Source of the DNA: Orbilia blumenaviensis | Lineage: Eukaryota > Ascomycota > Orbiliomycetes > Orbiliales > Orbiliaceae | NCBI GenBank assembly: GCA_036872755.1 | Contig: JAVHNS010000017.1 | Span: forward strand, 310,001 to 374,000 | Direction of reading: 5' to 3' | Length of the DNA stretch: 64,000 bases | In this document: positions 1 to 11,452 of the stretch, one piece after another | Layout: each line of letters begins with the position of its first letter | Position numbering within the stretch: the stretch's first letter is position 1 | Made by a program: the position numbers and the translations under genes | Notes under the pieces: generated by a model | Told to the model about the DNA's origin: nothing | The model's input: the letters and a program-made list of their open reading frames with translations, nothing else | Databases searched by the model: none

Positions 1-59
1 TCACCAAAAAATACACATAAAAATTCCCAATTAGCTTTGATTTTCAAATAATAATAATT

Positions 60-272
60 TTATTTTATTATTATTGGGGGAAGACAGACATAGTTCTTGT
101 TGAACTCGCGCTGGTCGACGAGGTACTCCGGCAGCGACTGGAGGAACAGCGAGCGCACGACGGAGTACTCGAACATGGGACGGCGGTCGGAGACGAGGTA
201 TGGCATGACAGGCTTCTTCGCGGGCCGCGGGGGCTCGTCGGTTGGGATCGGGGTGTTCGTTCCGGTCGACAT
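60..272 (-). CDS. Short hypothetical protein or first exon of a gene running off the left edge
   Basis: A 70-codon frame opens with ATG at 272 and meets a stop at 60. The first 60 residues have coding-like composition, with many G/C third positions, and a basic, proline-rich start followed by a Tyr/Phe/Leu-rich stretch (SDRRPMFEYS, then SLPEYLVDQ). The last residues are encoded by AT-rich DNA resembling an intron, with a branch-like GCTAAT further left. The real gene may therefore splice near position 95 and continue outside the window. I do not recognise the family. The upstream side faces the NADP-IDH gene across a 2.4 kb divergent promoter interval. Confidence 0.4.
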   Translation of the reverse strand: MSTGTNTPIPTDEPPRPAKKPVMPYLVSDRRPMFEYSVVRSLFLQSLPEYLVDQREFNKNYVCLPPIIIK

Positions 273-2704
273 CCTCTCTTTATTTTATTATATTATATTG
301 CACTGTATTGCTTTTGGTCGGTTTATTTCGAGCTCTATCTATCGTTCTATTCTTTTTTTCTATTTGGTTAAAAGTCGATTTCGGGGTTTTGATGGTATAA
401 TATAGATATTTATAAGTTATAGATGGAAGGAGGGGGTGGGTGCAAGGGAGGCAGCAGATGGCTTATATACCTTCGTTTAACGTTTTCGGGATCAGATGCT
501 TTTTTTTTTTTTTTTTAAGAGCTAGAGAACCCGACGGATTTCGAACTAGAGAATTAAATTCTTTTTATGTTAAGAAAAAAACGGGGTGGGTACCTGCAGC
601 CCTGGCTCCCGTCCAGTTGATTGGCCCACGTTTTTTTTCTCTTGAAATTCAAATTCTCGCTTTTTTTTTGCATTGGGAATGTAAGGTAAGTGCGTTTTTG
701 GGGGGCGATAAGTGAATTGGGCCGGTGGCTGAGTTGGAGTGTCTACGCTTGCGTCTACATCTACATCTGCCTACATTCTATATGTTCGATACTATACTAT
801 ACTATGTGTTTAATGGATGGATGGATGGATGGGACTGGATCGGGTAGTTAGCGGCGGGATATCGGGCACTGGACTCGGGAAGTATATAATGGATAAATTA
901 GGCCATGGGAAATCAAAAATCAGAATCGAATTCGGCATGCCGAGATACAGCCCCAGGTCTATAGCTAGGCTAGGCTAACTGGGGAGAGCTCCTCTGCAGC
1001 CGAGCCGAGTATGTATGTATTAGTATCTAGTGAAGTAGGTATCTGGATATACCCGCCGCGGGGCACAGCGCATCTCCGTTATCGATTATCGTAATCGATT
1101 TAAATTAAACATTCGCGTTCTGAGGTTTTTTTTTTGTTTCCCGATGATGATTCTTTTTTAGCTTTTCTGGATCTGACACTTTACCATATTCTATGCTAGT
1201 TAACTCGACCTGACTCTGGTAGTTAACCAGTTGGAGCTAGAGTTCGGTCGGTCGGTCAGGGTCTGGTACAGACACACACACACAGAGACACGCCCACCCA
1301 CCGTCTGAATTTTTATTCGGGGTGTGTGATGCTGCTGCTGCATGGATTACATACGTGCATTACTCACGTACTTACATACATACATAATGCCCGCGCAGAA
1401 ATAAAAAAAATAAAAATAAAATAATGTATAGAATCTCGATGCACCCTGGCGATGCCTCTTGTCAGGGTGGGGGAATGGAATATCCCGCGCGACACTACAT
1501 TACACTACATTATAGCCTCCCCTTCCCCCCCGCTCCAACTCGTAGTGTAGTAGTAGTACATGTATAATATTGGGACTTGCAGGTTAAAATGGCCGTGCCG
1601 GTCCCCGGTCGCATGGTCTCTTGTCCCTCTCTCCCTCTAGAGTGAGGGAAAAAAAGTATAAGTATATAAACGTGCCTGCATTCCCGCGCCGTTAGTGTAC
1701 AGAACAGAAGAAGATAAGATCTGATTGTTTGTTCTGATCCAGGACTGTTTCTGTCGAGACGGTTGAATGTTACATTATATAACATAACACACGCACTCTC
1801 TCTAGCTCTACTCTAAGGTCTATACTACCTAATACCTACCTACCTAGATACTTACTTGACTTGATATATATATATAAGAGGTGGCCAGTGCTGTTCCGGG
1901 CAGGTGAGTAGGTACTTATATTTCCCACCTATCCCATCCCATCCCTCCTATCGATAGGTACCTATCTACCGTATCGTATCGCATCATATCACATCACATC
2001 ATATGATTATCTGACTTCCTGATCGGATCTGAAATCTGATCCATCGGCTTCCCCGCATTTTCTGAATTCTGGCTAACCCTCCCAAAGAAAAAAAAACAAA
2101 AAAGAAAAGAAAAGAAACACCATCGCGAATATTCGGCATCCGTCCAAGCTACGGCCTCGCATTAATAATCCCCGTCTCCGCCCCCCGTCTCTACCCTTCC
2201 CCCCTCCTGGTCCTAGCTCGCCAGCTAGCTAGCTATAGGATTCTCCAAAAGCTCCAAGCTCCCTTTCGGTATACTTTCTCGGTCTCGGTCTCTTTTTTTC
2301 CCTCTTACGGCCCGGTTCTGATTCTATATTAACAAGCAGTATTTTCCCATTTCTGTCTTTGTTCCTTTTTTTTCTCGAATTTCTACCTCGGATAACACCC
2401 CAAAACAGCAAAGCAAGCCATCCATCCGTCCATCCATCGTTGAGGGAAAAGAACCAATCCCAACCCTCCCCCGCCCAGGTCAACAGTAGAATAGAACGAC
2501 CGGCCGTACGACACTAGGAACGGGAAAGGAAAGAAGCCAAAGAAAAATTAAAAAAATAAAAAAAAAAGGAAAGAGAAAGAAAGAAAGAGAGGGACACGCC
2601 GCTCCCCGTTCCGAAGTCTGGATATTTCCCATCTCTTATAATATCCCTCTCTCCTCTCCTCTTTTTTTTTTCTCTTCTTCTTCTTCTTCTTTTTTTTTTT
2701 CAGA
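273..2704. promoter_or_regulatory. Divergent intergenic region upstream of NADP-IDH
   Basis: No convincing gene is visible in these 2.4 kb. The stretch holds simple repeats (GGAT units near 814-834, CATA units near 1373-1386, GTCG units near 1248, an AT alternation near 1866-1878) and long A- or T-runs. The last 60 bases before the NADP-IDH start codon are almost pure pyrimidine and end in CAG one base before the ATG. That can be read either as a CT-rich core promoter or as the acceptor of a 5'UTR intron. The short ORFs here have low-complexity composition. Confidence 0.6.
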
Positions 2705-5103
2705 ATGTTGTTCTCATCAACGGCTTCTTCTTCTGTTGCTACTGTTTCGCGGCGCTGCTCTTCAAAGCTGCTCCGAACCCCTGTTCTTGCTCGACAATAC
2801 TCCCTCCTCGCCACCTCTTCCGCTTCCTCTATCACTCCTACCTCTTATTCTGCTGCTGCTGCATCTGCCAGATCGCTCGTTGCCGCGAATACTGCCAGAT
2901 ACCTCCCAAGAAACCAACTAGCTTTCACCTCGTTCGCTGTTGCACGAAACATGTCTTCTGACGGTATGTCCCTCGCCTCCCTCCTCTTATTTACTATATT
3001 ATATTTCAGGTGGTTTGAGATATAGTATATGGTAGATTGTATAAAAGTTTGGTAGCACAGTTGGTCATGAATACTAACTTTTTTTTTTTTTTTTTCGTAA
3101 TCCACAGCTTCGGGACGTAAGATCAAAGTCAAGAACCCGGTCGTGGAACTCGACGGAGATGTATGCCCCCCCTCCTCCCCTCTTTTTATACTACAATCTA
3201 CCTTTATATAAATCTATATATGAAGTGATATGAAAAGGTAGATGCTAACAGCAACTGGCAATGGTCTAAAAGGAGCAAACAAGGATCATCTGGCAAATGA
3301 TCAAGGATAGGGTATGTTCACATTTTTCAATTGGGTAGTTGGTTTTAAATAGTGGGCTAACTGTGCGCGTGTGTGTAGCTTATCCTGCCGTAAGAGCGCC
3401 TTATGATATCTATATGCATACGAAATATTTAAGAAGAAAAAAAAAAGAATGGCTACTAAACGGATTGTGAGATGGGGTGTAGATACCTTGACATCGACCT
3501 CAAATACTATGATTTGGTACATAACCCCCTCCTTTGCTATCTACCCCGCCCCCACCATCACCACCACCATCACCACTCAACTAACATTTTCTTTTTTTTT
3601 TGAAAAAAAGGGCATCGAATACCGCGACCAAACCAACGACCAAGTAACAATCGACGCCGCCGAAGCCATCAAAAAATACTCCGTCGGCGTAAAATGCGCC
3701 ACCATAACCCCGGACGAAGCCAGAGTCAAAGAATTCAACCTCAAACAGATGTGGCTCTCCCCGAACGGTACCATCCGTAACATCCTCGGCGGGACCGTGT
3801 TCAGGGAACCGATTGTCATCCCTGCGATTCCAAGACTCGTCCCCGGTTGGGAGAAGCCGATTATCATCGGTAGACATGCGCACGGGGATCAGTATAAAGC
3901 GAAGGATTATGTTGCTAGGGAGGAGGGGACGTTGGAGATGGTGTTTACGCCGAAGAATGGGGGGCCGGCGGAGAAGATTCATGTTTTTGACTATAAGGTA
4001 CCCTACCTACCCCCTTCAAAACTACAAAAAAAACAAAGCGCTAAAGAGAAAAAAAATTAAAAAATGGAACAGAACGGCGGCGGCGTCGCAATGGCAATGT
4101 ACAACACGGACGAATCCATCCGCGGCTTCGCCCACGCCTCGTTCAAGCTGGCCCTGGACCGGGGATACCCGCTGTACATGTCCACCAAGAACACGATCCT
4201 GAAGAAGTACGACGGCAGGTTCAAGGATATCTTCCAGGAGATCTATGAGGCTGAGTATAAAGCCCAGTTTGAGGAGAAGGGACTGTGGTATGAGCATCGT
4301 TTGGTACGTTTCCCTCCCCCCCCCGCTTCCCCTTCTTTTTCAGTTTATACATATATTTGTGTGTATAATATAGCGAAGGCCCTTGTTAATATTTATATAA
4401 TTAGATCGATGACATGGTCGCCCAAATGGTCAAATCCACCGGTGGATTCGTCATGGCCCTCAAGAACTGTGCGTCCTCAACCCAACCCCCTCCCCTCCCC
4501 TCCCCTCCTAAACCCAAGAAGAAAAAAAAGACTAATATAAAATGAAATTTTTTTTAAAAAAAAAGACGACGGCGACGTCCAATCCGACATCGTCGCCCAG
4601 GGCTACGGCTCCCTCGGCCTGATGACCTCAGTCCTGATCACGCCCGACGGCAAGACCTTCGAATCCGAAGCCGCGCACGGAACAGTCACCCGTCATTACC
4701 GTGAGCACCAGAAGGGCAAGGAGACTTCCACGAACCCTATCGCGTCTATCGTATGTCCAAAAAAAAAACCATCATCCCCCCTCTAAACCCCTTTCCAAAA
4801 AGGAGAGAAAAAAAAAAGAAAAAAAAGAAAATTTGCTAATATAAAATTGTGTGTTTGTGTGTATAGTTCGCATGGACCCGCGGCCTGATCCAACGCGGAA
4901 AACTGGACGACACACCGGAAGTCGTAGCCTTCGCCGAAGCGCTCGAGAAGGCATGCATCGACGCCGTCGATAAGGATGGAATCATGACGAAGGATCTGGC
5001 GCTGGCGCAAGGGAAGACCGATAGGAGCGCGTGGGTTAATACCGCTCAGTATTTCGATGCGGTGGAGAGGAGGTTGAAGAGTGCGTTGGAGAGTAAGCTG
5101 TAA
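2705..5103 (+). CDS. idp1: NADP-dependent isocitrate dehydrogenase, mitochondrial with C-terminal SKL
   Basis: Converts isocitrate to 2-oxoglutarate and CO2, producing NADPH. Exons read as 2705-2963, 3108-3160, 3273-3311, 3379-3389, 3483-3516, 3611-3997, 4073-4303, 4405-4468, 4566-4750 and 4867-5103. They sum to 1500 nt (499 aa), with every junction keeping frame. The N-terminus is Ser/Arg-rich like a mitochondrial presequence. The core motifs are characteristic: [55 protein letters not shown] and [12 protein letters not shown]. The last three residues are SKL, a peroxisomal PTS1. An in-frame ATG at 2951, just before exon 1 ends, would give a form without the presequence, so dual mitochondrial/peroxisomal products are plausible, as reported for the Aspergillus homologue. 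Oddities are an 11-nt exon, a non-YAG acceptor before exon 3, and EQTRIIW where the family normally has EMTRIIW. Confidence 0.95.
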
Positions 5104-6236
5104 AAAAAAAAAAAGCCTCTCTGTCTATCTTCTTACGGACTTTTTCTGGAGGGTGGAGGGAAGGGGATAGGAGGAGAAGGAGGAGGAGGAGGATATTAAA
5201 ACATTACATTATAGATGAGCGACGGGGTTTGGAATTGAGTTTCTTAAGATCTTGTGGCCTGGCTATATTACACCGTTTTGTTTTTTTGTTTTTCATATTT
5301 AATACCCTGAGATACCCCTCTTCTCTCTCTCTTTTCTTCTTCCCTCTTTCCTTCCCTTCCATCGTGGAATAGGATAGCATAGCATAGCATAGCATCACTC
5401 ACCATATATTGCATGCCCGTTATGAGGAATACTGAAGTTTTGTTAAATTGGTTGAAGTGAAATGATCTCTAAAGGTATAGTAGCTCTACGAACTTTATAA
5501 TGACGGTGTTTTCGAAAAATTTTCTTCTTCTTCTTAAGCTATAGTTTATTCACAAAAAGTGGGACCGGAAAGGGTATTTTTTTTTAATATTCTTTTTATT
5601 CCTCTTCTCTCAATTTTTGGGGTTTTATAAGACGCAAAGAAAGAGGGAAACGCCGGTGACCATGATAAATAAAAACCATGGCAAAAAAAAAAAAAAAAAC
5701 GAAAGGGAGTAGTTAGCAGCAGTTAGCCGTCTTTGTAGTACACCAGTAAAGAAGAAGAAGCAGCGTGAAAACGCCGGTTTGGGTATTTTTTCAAAAAGAA
5801 AAATGCAACAAAAAAAACGCCATTCCTTGCTCGTATGCCATAATAACCACTAAAATATAAAACAATGCAAAAAAGAACAGGCTGTGGGTAGTAAACGCCG
5901 GTATAACCAAGTGAAAGGAGCAGAAGAAGAAGGAGGAAAACAAGTCAAAGCTAATTACAAAAAACGCCGTTTCTGGCCCCATATGCATTATGATTATGAG
6001 CAAAGAAAAAATGATTAAGCAGAGCAGTGTGTGTTTTTTCGGTAGTGAAGAGAGAGGGCGGTATACACCATTGGCATACCCTATGGCATCAAAGCGGCAG
6101 CGTGCTTCACGAACAGAGAGTGCCAGCTAAGAACGCTATGTGAGAACCATCCAAGAGCGTGCGTATCAACAAACGAGAGACGAAGAAAAAACTTTGAAAA
6201 GAGGGGTAGGTAGGTATAAAAAGGGACACATCCCCT
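5104..6236. other. Convergent intergenic region between NADP-IDH and the 708-aa gene
   Basis: This region lies between two 3' ends. It is AT-rich with long A-runs and contains no convincing gene. Its main content is a cluster of AAACGCCG words listed separately. A short GATAGCATAGCATAGCATAGCA-type GCATA microrepeat lies near 5370-5395. Confidence 0.5.
5648..5970 (+). repeat. Dispersed AAACGCC(GGT) motif cluster
   Basis: The word AAACGCCGGT occurs exactly at 5648-5657, 5769-5778 and 5893-5902. Shorter relatives AAACGCC(A) and AAACGCCG lie at about 5815-5822 and 5962-5969, making five copies in about 320 bases of non-coding DNA. The copies near 5815 and 5962 are also followed by similar words (ATGCCATAATAA and ATGCATTATGAT), suggesting a diverged longer unit. 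One more copy, AAACGCCG at 14173-14180, lies in another 3' intergenic region, also followed by an ATGAATGCAATGA-like word. Confidence 0.6.
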
Positions 6237-8729
6237 TCACCATTCATCCATCTTCTTCTTCTTAAACCTCTGTACATGCTCACGCCCAGAAGTCTTCGTA
6301 TACACCTGCTCAGCCGCCCCAGGCGCAAACGGCCCCCCATCAGCCTGACGCTGTTCATGGTAATCAATCTCCTCCAGCTTCCTCCCTCCGATGTTTACAA
6401 GGTGGTACGTTCCTGAGAAAGTGAAGTCACCAGTAACACGATCGTAGTGAGTTGTCACTTTGCCCATCGGGGCGAGTGCGCCGACTACTGGGTTGGTGAT
6501 GAATTCGAACATCCGCCCCCCGTTTTGGTAGTCTGGCTCTGGAGTGGTGTTGGTGCTTCGGGGGCGGATTTCGTTCTTCTGCAGGAACTTTATGGGCAGC
6601 GGGATGACGTTGAGAAGGAAGTCCTTGCTGCTTATTCTGTTTCGTCGTTTTCAGCATTGTCAACGTTAGTATACTTCTCTCTTCACCTTTTGCTTTCTTC
6701 TGCTAATGATGATAATGATGATGAAGATGTAGACGTACTTGAGGACTAATGGATTACGAATAGCCGTTATTGGCTCTACAATCTGGCAGAGCGGCCTCGG
6801 GCGTGGCGTCCGTGGGTCTGCTCGAGCATTTTCGAGGTATTCATTGTGCTCCCTGCGGATCCGCTCGAAGGACATGACCATATCGAAAAGCTTCGCGTCA
6901 GGGCAACGGCCCTCGACCGACCATCGCGAGAATTTGACTGTACCATAGAATAATTCCCGGTTCAACTATTTGCGGATACCCACAGATCAGCGGACAGAGA
7001 AAAAAAAAACGTGGTTTTTTTTTTTTTTTTGTGGGACGTAAGAAGATCCACGAGGGCTGCTTGTGTCACCGTTATACCAACGGAGGCTTGGAGGAGATTC
7101 CAACACAGAAAATGCAACGCTCCACGCTCCACCCGCCCCAATTGGGGTAGGGCAGGGGGGGTAGGAGCTGATGAGTGCATCGCTCCCTTGACATTTAAAT
7201 ATAAAAAGGATGGTAGAAGAGAGGCTTACGATCAACTGTTTTCTGATCTTCGAGAAGATGTCGTCAACCATCTGCTGCAACTCGACGAACATGACCTCGA
7301 ACTGGACAGACTCGATCTCTTCGGCATCCTTATACCGACCGTCCTGTCGCATTCGGCGGATCTCTTCGCGGTATTTCTTCCCCCGCTCAAAGTTGATCTT
7401 TAAGTTTCTTGGAGGGTCGGGGGGCTTGGGGCCGCAACGAAGGGTTATGATCGTCGGTTTTCGAGGGACTGTTTGGACGCGGGGAGCGCCACTGCTGGAA
7501 GCCTCTTGGTTTTGAGACTCGGTGCCCCCATTGGCATTCTCAACTCTACCCTTTTGAGGGAGGGTGTTGGATGGAGCAAGCTCGGGGAGGTTGTCGGCTG
7601 GAGCTGGTCTGGGGAGGTTGCGACCCATATACATATCCGGTTTTAATTGCCCGAACACGAAATCGGACCTTTTGGAGACCTCCAATATCGAGCCCGGTTC
7701 ATGCTCTTTTTCATGGGAGCCATCTTCGCCGTCTTGTTGTCCTCCCTGCTCAAAAGCAGGGACCGGAATTGGAGGTGGGAAAAGTGGGAGGGAAAAGTCT
7801 GGGACAGGAATCGGGGCAGCGGTGCCATTCTGCACTTGTCGTTCCAGTTGCGCGAGCTCCTCGACCGTTTGAAGGTACATCTCGTTCATCTGGGCAGGGG
7901 AGAGCTGACTGGCATCGATCCCATCAAAAACCGATTCTCGGCTAAGTTGGTCATAGGCATAGTAGATGCCACCACGGAACTCTTCTTCCTCCCCACCATC
8001 AGCAGGGGATGGGTCTTCATCTGGTGAAGAAAGGACTTCATCAGAGTCCTCATCGGAGTCTTCGTCGGAGTCTTCACCAGAGCCTTCGCTGGAAGCATTG
8101 CCAGAGCCTTCGTCGGAACCTTCATCATCAGCGTCCCCACCATCATCATTGTCGCCGTCGCTCGTGGAGTCAGTGTCCTCTTCCTCGTCGTCATCGTCGT
8201 GGGAGGGCTCACTGGCGAAAGTGACTCGAGAAACCCGGGGGACTGGTGGGGCCGGGAAGACATGGGAGACTCGGGTGACTTGAACAGGCTCACATACCGT
8301 ACCGCCGACACGGAACTCGTCTAATTGGTTCCAAATTTGGATAGGGAACTCTCCGTCCTTTCGGTCTGCGGGAGTCAGAAGCTCAGCTGGTGGGATATAC
8401 CCTCCAATCCATGGGTCACGGACCCTGGGTTGAACATCTGGTAGTGCAGGCATAGGAGTGGATGTGACCATCGCGGTGAGACCCGGCCAATGGAGATGAG
8501 GGGAAGGAGGGGAAGGATGAGAAGGAGGGGAGAAGGGAACAGCTTCAAAACGATGACTGGGGGGTTCTTGATGGACGGGAATGGCGTCTGAAGAAGACGA
8601 ATACTTCTGCTGTGGTGAGATCTTATTGATTTGTCTCCGTGGAGGACGGTCTGTGAGTGGGTGATTGGCTCCAGCGTAGAAGAACAAATCCTCAATTGAG
8701 AGCTGAGGGGGGGTCTCGTCTCTAGACAT
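6237..8729 (-). CDS. Unrecognised acidic, proline-rich 708-aa protein
   Basis: Exons on the minus strand read as 8729-7230, 6965-6739 and 6636-6237 (1500+227+400 nt, 708 aa). The first intron is GTAAGC to AAATAG. The second is GTACGT to ACAG with a TACTAAC branch site. Residues 1-170 are Pro/Ser-rich. Residues 177-250 are almost all Asp, Glu, Ser and Gly with EDSDEDSDEDSDE repeats. A charged, probably helical region near 450-500 (NFERGKKYREEIRRMRQ) follows. The third part (TVKFSRWSVEG, LLNVIPLPIKFL, TGDFTFSGTYHLVN) looks folded and ends in a lysine-rich tail (RFKKKK). No signal peptide or membrane segment is visible. I do not recognise the family. The acidic and basic tracts would suit a nuclear or chaperone-like protein, but that is a guess. 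Confidence 0.75.
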
Positions 8730-9531
8730 CTTGATCTGATTGTCTCGAGGTAGCTGAAGAGAGAGAAGAAGTAGTGGATTGAGTTAGGGAATGGAAGCAG
8801 ATGGATAGATGAGGGTGGTACTAGAATGAAATTGTGATTGTCGATGGTGTCAGAGAAAGAAGTGGTGATGGTGATGGTGGTTGTAGGGAAGTGGGAGATA
8901 TGAGATGAGGAGGGAAAGAAGGATTTATTTTGTGGGTTGGAGGAGGAGGACCATGTTATTTCAGAGGGGGGGCCTACGTCGTTGGCCGGACCCCGTCCTG
9001 CCCGCATATCGCGGCGGGACTGCCCTCCACCAGCTGAGTACTTAAGTACTTAAGTATGCACGTCTTTACGCATAGCAGCTAGGGAATCTTCTTCGGGACT
9101 CTGTTGCACTACGCTTGAATCTTGCGGCATCATTTTGAATGTCACCTTCATTCACTTTTACATGTTGACTATGTATAAGGACCAAGATTACTGTGTACTT
9201 AGGTATTGTTGAGGGAAAACAATTAACTACTTAGTTCCGTAGCACTACAGTATGTTTACTTGGATCAGGTATTACTATATCTTTGATGCATATATTACAG
9301 CACTCTATATCTATAGAATACATATACCAGAACCCTCCATAATGGCGCCAAACAAATAGTATAATATACAGATAGTAAGGAAGTATGAATAAAAGGGAAG
9401 AAGTGTTACTATCCGTCCCGAAGAAACTTTTAGTAAAAAGGAAAAAGATTTGTTGGAAAGATGAATATACCACAAGACGCCTGCTAAAAATGCAACTCCT
9501 TAAGAAACCCACAGCGGTAACCCGTCATCAA
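8730..9531. other. Intergenic region between UTP15 3' end and the 708-aa gene
   Basis: No gene is supported. Positions 8760-9007 carry an antisense-open but low-complexity GA/GT-rich stretch that is probably the promoter and 5'UTR of the minus-strand 708-aa gene. A perfect 18-bp palindrome lies at 9039-9056. Confidence 0.5.
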
Positions 9532-11146
9532 TCACTCGGACCCAGCAAGCAGTAAGCTAAGCATTCCGTGGACTTCAGTGGCACTCTTGCTCTTCCTAAT
9601 CTCTTCATCGACTCGCTCGTGTAACTTTACAACCAAGTTATCAATCTGCTTTGACTGTCCGAATGAGCTGGCGTACGTATCTAGCAAGAGCATTGTGACA
9701 TCGGCGAGGAAGTTGAAGAATCGGGGATCTTGAAGGTATTTTGCAAGATACTTCATGATAGGCTGGAGAGTCTCTTCATTCCTACCCTGCAGAGCAGCAC
9801 GGAGGGCAGATTGGTGCTTCAAGGCGGTTAAAGCTGTATATGGTACTGTTGGGTCCTTAAACTATTCTGGGGTTAGCGCTAACCTCGCGTAACACGATTG
9901 TAGTATACAACGGGGAGCTTACCATAAGAACCTCGTCCAATGCCTGCGCATAGTTACCGCTCCTAAACGAGCGCTCCCACTTCTGTAACTTCTTCTTCTT
10001 GTCCTTGTCCATAACGGCAATATCCTCTGCTCCACCCTTGTAGTCCATACCCCTGATCTTCCTCTGGTAGTTCTTAGACCTTTCCTTCTTCTCCCGTTTA
10101 ATAACCTCCTCAATACCCAAATCTGCCAACTGCCCTATCTGGGATAGAACGTCCAGCTTCTGTGCTCCAGATGCCCTTGTCTTGATGCTCAACAGTCCAT
10201 TCGACATACCAACCACCAAATGCTTATCATCCGGCGAAACGCCTAAGCACAGCACCGGCTCCGGATACTTGAATCCATGCACAACCTTCCACTCCCTCGT
10301 CTCATAAACCTTAACATGTCCATCCAACCCACCAGACAACACTCTATTCCCACTAGCCGTCGCCACAGCAGTCACAGTCTTCTGATGGTTCCCAAGCTGC
10401 TTCAACGCCTTCGCAGCCACAATATCTAACACGTTAACCGTATTCCCCGCAGAACTCAATATAGTCGTTCCACCGATCATTGGCACCACGCTCTCAACGG
10501 CATGTGCATGCGTGAATGTCATCACACAGCCACCAGAGGCGCTGCTGGTCGATATCCTCGGATCCCAAAGCTTAACCGTCCCATCGTATGATCCTGAAAT
10601 CACCGTTCCAGAAGAACCGGGTAAGAATGCACCGGACCTGACGTAGTCCGTATGGCCCATGAACACGTGCGTCGGCTCCTGCGATGGGATATCCCACAGT
10701 CTAACTGTAGTGTCATCACTGGTAGACATTAAAGTCGTCATACTCGTCGGTGAGAACTTTGTAGTCTGAACTGGTTGCTTATGCTGCTCGAACGACCGTA
10801 GGATAGCGCGAGAACCGACGTCAAAGATCTGGATGAGACCCGTGGCGTCTCCTGCGACCAAGATCTTTCCATCTTGACGGATGTTGGCAGAGTATACTGT
10901 GTCTTTAAACCGGGCGATATTCTTGGTAACGGCGCGAGTTTTAGAGGAGAATATTTGAACGCGGGTTGCTGAGGAGGTTATGATGTCGTGTGGGGATATC
11001 GGGGAGAAGTTGATATGGGTGATCGCGGAGTAGGAGTTTATGAGTAGTGGAGATTTGTAGGTGCGCCAGTAGCGATTGTCGGGTGTTAAAGCTGCTGGCA
11101 GAGCCGCCAGCTTGACGGGCTGGATGTGCTCCACTGGCGCCGCCAT
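9532..11146 (-). CDS. utp15: U3 snoRNP / SSU processome WD40 protein UTP15
   Basis: UTP15 is a t-UTP/UTP-A component of the nucleolar small-subunit processome, acting in pre-18S rRNA processing. Exons on the minus strand are 11146-9923 and 9861-9532 (1224+330 nt, 517 aa), close to the usual length of about 510-520. The N-terminus carries the family pattern of a RYWRTYKSP element followed by WD40 repeats, for example TTKFSPTSMTTLMSTSDD ahead of TVRLWDI, and GTVISGSYDGTVKLWD. The C-terminal part (KHQSALRAALQGRN, LQPIMKYLAKYLQDPRF, VVKLHERVDEEI) is the UTP15 C-terminal domain. The intron (GTAAGC to AATAG) is in phase 0 between the propeller/linker and this domain. GUF1 follows upstream in the same orientation, with about 300 bp between. 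Confidence 0.95.
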
Positions 11147-11452
11147 GGTGACTTTTGGAACGTTGACGGTGGTGGTTGGCGCAAAAAGCTACTGGTTGTC
11201 GTGGATTGAAAGTTTGAAGCTCTTTCAAAAAAAAAAAAAAAAGTTTTGGGAGCAAAGAAAAAGCAGCACGCTAAAAAATAGGCGGTGAAAAATTACAACA
11301 GCCGACAACGCGGGTTATTTATGGTTTCCGATGTCAGAACAAAAGCCACGTGCAGGCGCATGTTATGATATTCTTTCCTCTATCAGGCAAGAGTATATTT
11401 ACAGAAACATGTGATGGGCTAATATAATACAATTTATGGATATCGAGATAGC
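11147..11452. promoter_or_regulatory. UTP15 upstream / GUF1 downstream spacer
   Basis: A spacer of about 306 bases between two minus-strand genes. It contains an A-run at 11228-11242 and nothing else that I can name. Confidence 0.5.

Noticed and set aside
525..570. tRNA-like GGATTTCGAACT word
   Set aside because: It resembles a T-arm complement, but no matching acceptor, D-arm or anticodon stem can be formed around it.
6987..7229. Direct extension of the 708-aa gene's first exon to a stop at 6987
   Set aside because: The extension reads low-complexity sequence ending in Lys and Phe runs. A normal GTAAGC donor at 7229 and an AAATAG acceptor at 6966 join it in frame to a well-composed exon.
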